Shown here: positions 61,256-64,000 of the stretch, in pieces
Position numbering within the stretch: position 1 is the stretch's first letter
Layout of the letters: each line of letters opens with the position of its first letter
Source of the DNA: Gordionus sp. m RMFG-2023
Taxonomy: Eukaryota; Nematomorpha; Gordioida; Chordodea; Parachordodidae
DNA: 64,000 nucleotides
Assembly (NCBI RefSeq): GCF_954871325.1
Contig: NC_088775.1
Coordinates: forward strand, 75,555,561-75,619,560
Direction of reading: 5' to 3'
Made by a program: the position numbers and the translations under genes
Notes under the pieces: generated by a model
Told to the model about the DNA's origin: nothing
Database searches by the model: none
What the model saw: only the letters and a program-made list of their open reading frames with translations

Positions 61256-62192
61256 ATATATAAAACAAATATTTAATACTAAAACGAGAAAATAAATTAA
61301 ACACTAAAAGTAACATTCGATTATTCAATTTATTCAATTCAATTCTATACATTATTCCGAATTCCATTAATTATTCCGATAATTAATTTATTCTAATATC
61401 CAACTGATTGATTACGATTCCAATTTTGAAAATTGGTAATAATAATAACGGAGCACGTCAAGCAAGCTAACTAGACGAAATTACAATTGTTGAAACAACT
61501 TACGATAAGAATATTGAAGAGAAAAACAATTTTAAAGAGAGTTTAAAAAATATATTTTATTATCTAATATCTTTCTCTTTTCGTAAGGTATATATAACAT
61601 TTTTTACAAATTAAAATTAGACTATAATATTAAAAAGGTTAACATATAAAATAAAATTATAACTAAAATAAAAATATAATTTGAATAAATTGGATTGTAA
61701 TTTTGAATATATAACATTCTCCTTCTTATAAAAAACCTTAACATAAGTTTAGTTATGTTACCTTTTTGTTCATCAAGTTGTTTTACAAGTCATCATATCG
61801 TTGGCTTGTCCCAATCGTTGGTTTGTTTAAATCGATTTTGCACGTTGGTTTGTTTAAATCGAAAGCTTGATATCCTTATCGTAAGTTATCCTTATAATCG
61901 TGACTTTGTCATATAGCTTGCTTGTCATACTCAGTTGTTATTATTATCATTTTTCAAAATTGTTATTATCATCAGTAAGTTACGAATAATGAGAAATAAT
62001 AATTCATCAAATTGGATATAAGAATAAACGAAGAATGATAAATCAATAAGATTGTAATATAATATTTTCAGCGTTTTGATTTTTTTGCGTTTTAATGTAA
62101 GCGTTTTAATATTTAATTTACTTTATGCCTTTTAATATTTATTTTATATTTTAAGTTATGTAGTCTTTTAGATAAACAGGTTTTTGTTTAAT
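61256..62192. mobile_element. LTR-like region between two tail-to-tail Gypsy fossils
   Basis: Non-coding, AT-rich. A purine tract (AAGAAGGAGAA on the minus strand, about 61718-61730) followed by TGTTATATATTC marks a likely start of the 3' LTR of the minus-strand element; its far end cannot be set without the partner LTR. The motif GCGTTTTAATATTTAATTT near 62098 is shared with the LTR element at 30.6-32.4 kb. Confidence 0.5.
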
Positions 62193-64000
62193 TCACACAG
62201 GTCTAGAAATAGGTGTTATATCGTTATTACCAGTAATTTTTATATTTTTGTCCACACTTCCCTCTTTAAAAGAATCCTTAGAGTCATAATTAATAAGTGT
62301 GTTAAAACAGTTTCTAATTCTTATTTGATCTAAATGTCTCCTCAAAATACCTTTCTCTGTCTTAATTTGGAGCATCATGTCACTTTCTTTATGTGTGATC
62401 ATACCTTTGCACCATTTATCATCACCTTGTACTTTGTACCAAACAAAATCTCCTACGTTAAAGGTTATATTTCGTGGTAAAGTAACGTTTATTTTATTCT
62501 CCTTCTCCTCCAACGGTTTTAATAAGTCCCATTTAATTCTAATATCTCGATGAGATGGTGTAACTCCTATAGTATCATTACGCGTATTTCTGTAATTAAA
62601 TAAAAATTTGCCAAGTGCGATATCTAGGTCAATTTTAATATTCCTTTTCATATGTGTTTTGAACGTTCTCACCATGCGTTCTACCTGGCCATTGGATTGC
62701 TGGTGATAAGCAGATGTGAGCACATGTTTGATACCATAATTGTTGCAAAATTTTTCAAAATTGTTACTCGTAAAGTTAGTACCGTTATCAGTAACTATAG
62801 CTTCAGGTATTCCATATAGCGAAATAGTTTTAAAAATTTATTTTAAAGTAACATCAGTCGTAATATTTTTAACAGGAATAATAATTGGAAATTTGCTGTA
62901 GGTATCGACTATTATCAACCAATTTTTTGTGAAAAACGGACCCGCATAATCTATGTGTATCCTTTCAAACGGTTTGGTTGCCGAAACCCATGGTTTTTGT
63001 ATCTTTATAGGATTATCATGATATTTGTTACAATCGTCACAACTTTCCGCTTCCATTACTATGTCATTGTTTATACCAGGCCACCACATGTAATCTTTGG
63101 CTAAGGATTTGATTTTTCCTGCTCCCAAGTGTCATGTAATGACTGTAGTATATTTTTTCTCATAGAAGACGGAATTATGATTCTGTTGCTTTTGTAAAGA
63201 CAATCCTTAATTATACTCAATTCTAAATCAATGTTTTTATAAATATTATTCATTATAGGCGTGTTCTTCTTAATATCATTTATGACTTGTTTTAATTCAT
63301 TATCTTTCAAAGTTTCATCACGAATTTGATTAAAATTAATAGGTAAATCCCCATATTCATTTATTATAGTGATATTTTCAACAGCTTCATCATGACATTC
63401 TTGTGGTAATCTCGAGAGACATTCAGGAACAACATTATATTTACCGGCTCTATACTTTATATTAAAATCATATCCTCCTAATGTTATATTCCACTTCTGG
63501 AGTCTTAAGGACATAGTGCTATTATCCTTAAGAACCTTGGTAAAGATGTGAACTAGAGGTTTATGGTCAGTAATAATTGTAAATTTTGTGCCGATTAAGT
63601 ATTCCTGGAACCTCCTTATAGCGAACATAATAGCGAGAGCCTCACGCTCAATATTGGTATAGTTCATTTCGGATTTTAATAAAGTTCTTGACACGAAAGC
63701 TATAGGTTTTTCTTTCCCATCTTTTTCAGTATGAAATAATACAGCTCTTAAACCACATTTCGATGTGTCAGTGGCATCCCTATAGGTAATTCAGGGTTAA
63801 AATATGTCAAAGCAGGTGGAAGACTAATCAACTTCTTAAGATCATTAAAACTTTTAGAGTGTTCTAGGTTCCAAGCCCATTTTTCTTTGTTGACAATCTT
63901 ATACAGAGGATCGGCTATTTCTGCAAAATTGTTCAAAAATTTTCTATAGTAGCCAGCCATTCCCAGAAATGTTGATAATTCAGCAGCTGATTTTGGTTCT
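62193..64000 (-). mobile_element. Ty3/Gypsy fossil, RT end to integrase
   Basis: Minus-strand pol in the Ty3/Gypsy order: end of RT ('MAGYYRKFLNNFAEIADPLY'), RNase H ('FTIITDHKPLVHIF'), integrase zinc-binding domain, integrase core ('RIHIDYAGPF') and C-terminal domain. It runs off the window at 64000. Long parts are still open, so it is younger than the copy at 20.7-30.4 kb, but it has a few breaks. It lies tail to tail with the plus-strand fragment at 60680. Confidence 0.9.

Overview
The window looks like a strongly AT-rich nuclear genome of an invertebrate animal. It has spliced genes with short GT-AG introns, a mitochondrial complex II assembly factor, a divergent perilipin-like lipid-droplet gene, no operons and no bacterial gene structure. 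Most recognisable sequence is transposon-derived: many hAT families, a Tc1/IS630-type element, a mariner remnant, fragments of one LINE family, old Ty3/Gypsy copies and several short inverted-repeat elements. No tRNA, rRNA or CRISPR array was seen. The species cannot be named from this sequence.

Layout. 1-4.7 kb: LINE pieces, then two convergent host genes: a small plus-strand candidate (2717-3515) and SDHAF4 on the minus strand (3837-4163). 4.75-9.02 kb: a hAT element with 8-bp target duplications, itself carrying a TIR element. 9.5-20 kb: LINE 3' fragments, a 223-bp MITE, a degenerate minisatellite, a gag fossil, a hAT deletion derivative, an unusual element whose ends are built of subrepeats, and a mariner remnant. 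20.1-35.56 kb: one hAT-like element with near-perfect 8-bp target duplications, inflated to 15.5 kb by later insertions. These are a Ty3/Gypsy fossil (itself hit by two hATs and a Tc1-like element), an LTR element without coding capacity that has a tRNA-Lys-type primer site, and a small hAT. 36-40 kb: another LINE 3' piece and decayed sequence.

40.4-45.3 kb holds the best host gene. Five minus-strand exons join in frame into about 620 residues with perilipin (PAT-family) landmarks and a long N-terminal extension; its first exon was not found. 45.3-54.6 kb is AT-rich with two short TIR elements and an isolated well-spliced exon at 53.7 kb. 54.6-56.0 kb is a nested fold-back structure. 57.0-60.6 kb is two head-out hAT copies, one carrying a MITE. 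60.7-64 kb holds two tail-to-tail Ty3/Gypsy fossils.

The host genes do not form a visible pathway. SDHAF4 acts in mitochondrial complex II assembly, and a perilipin would act on the lipid-droplet surface. The transposons give a relative insertion order through nesting. The 223-bp MITE is younger than the LINE and the hAT it interrupts. The hAT-B, hAT-D and Tc1-like insertions are younger than the Gypsy fossil at 20.7-30.4 kb, which is younger than the enclosing hAT.
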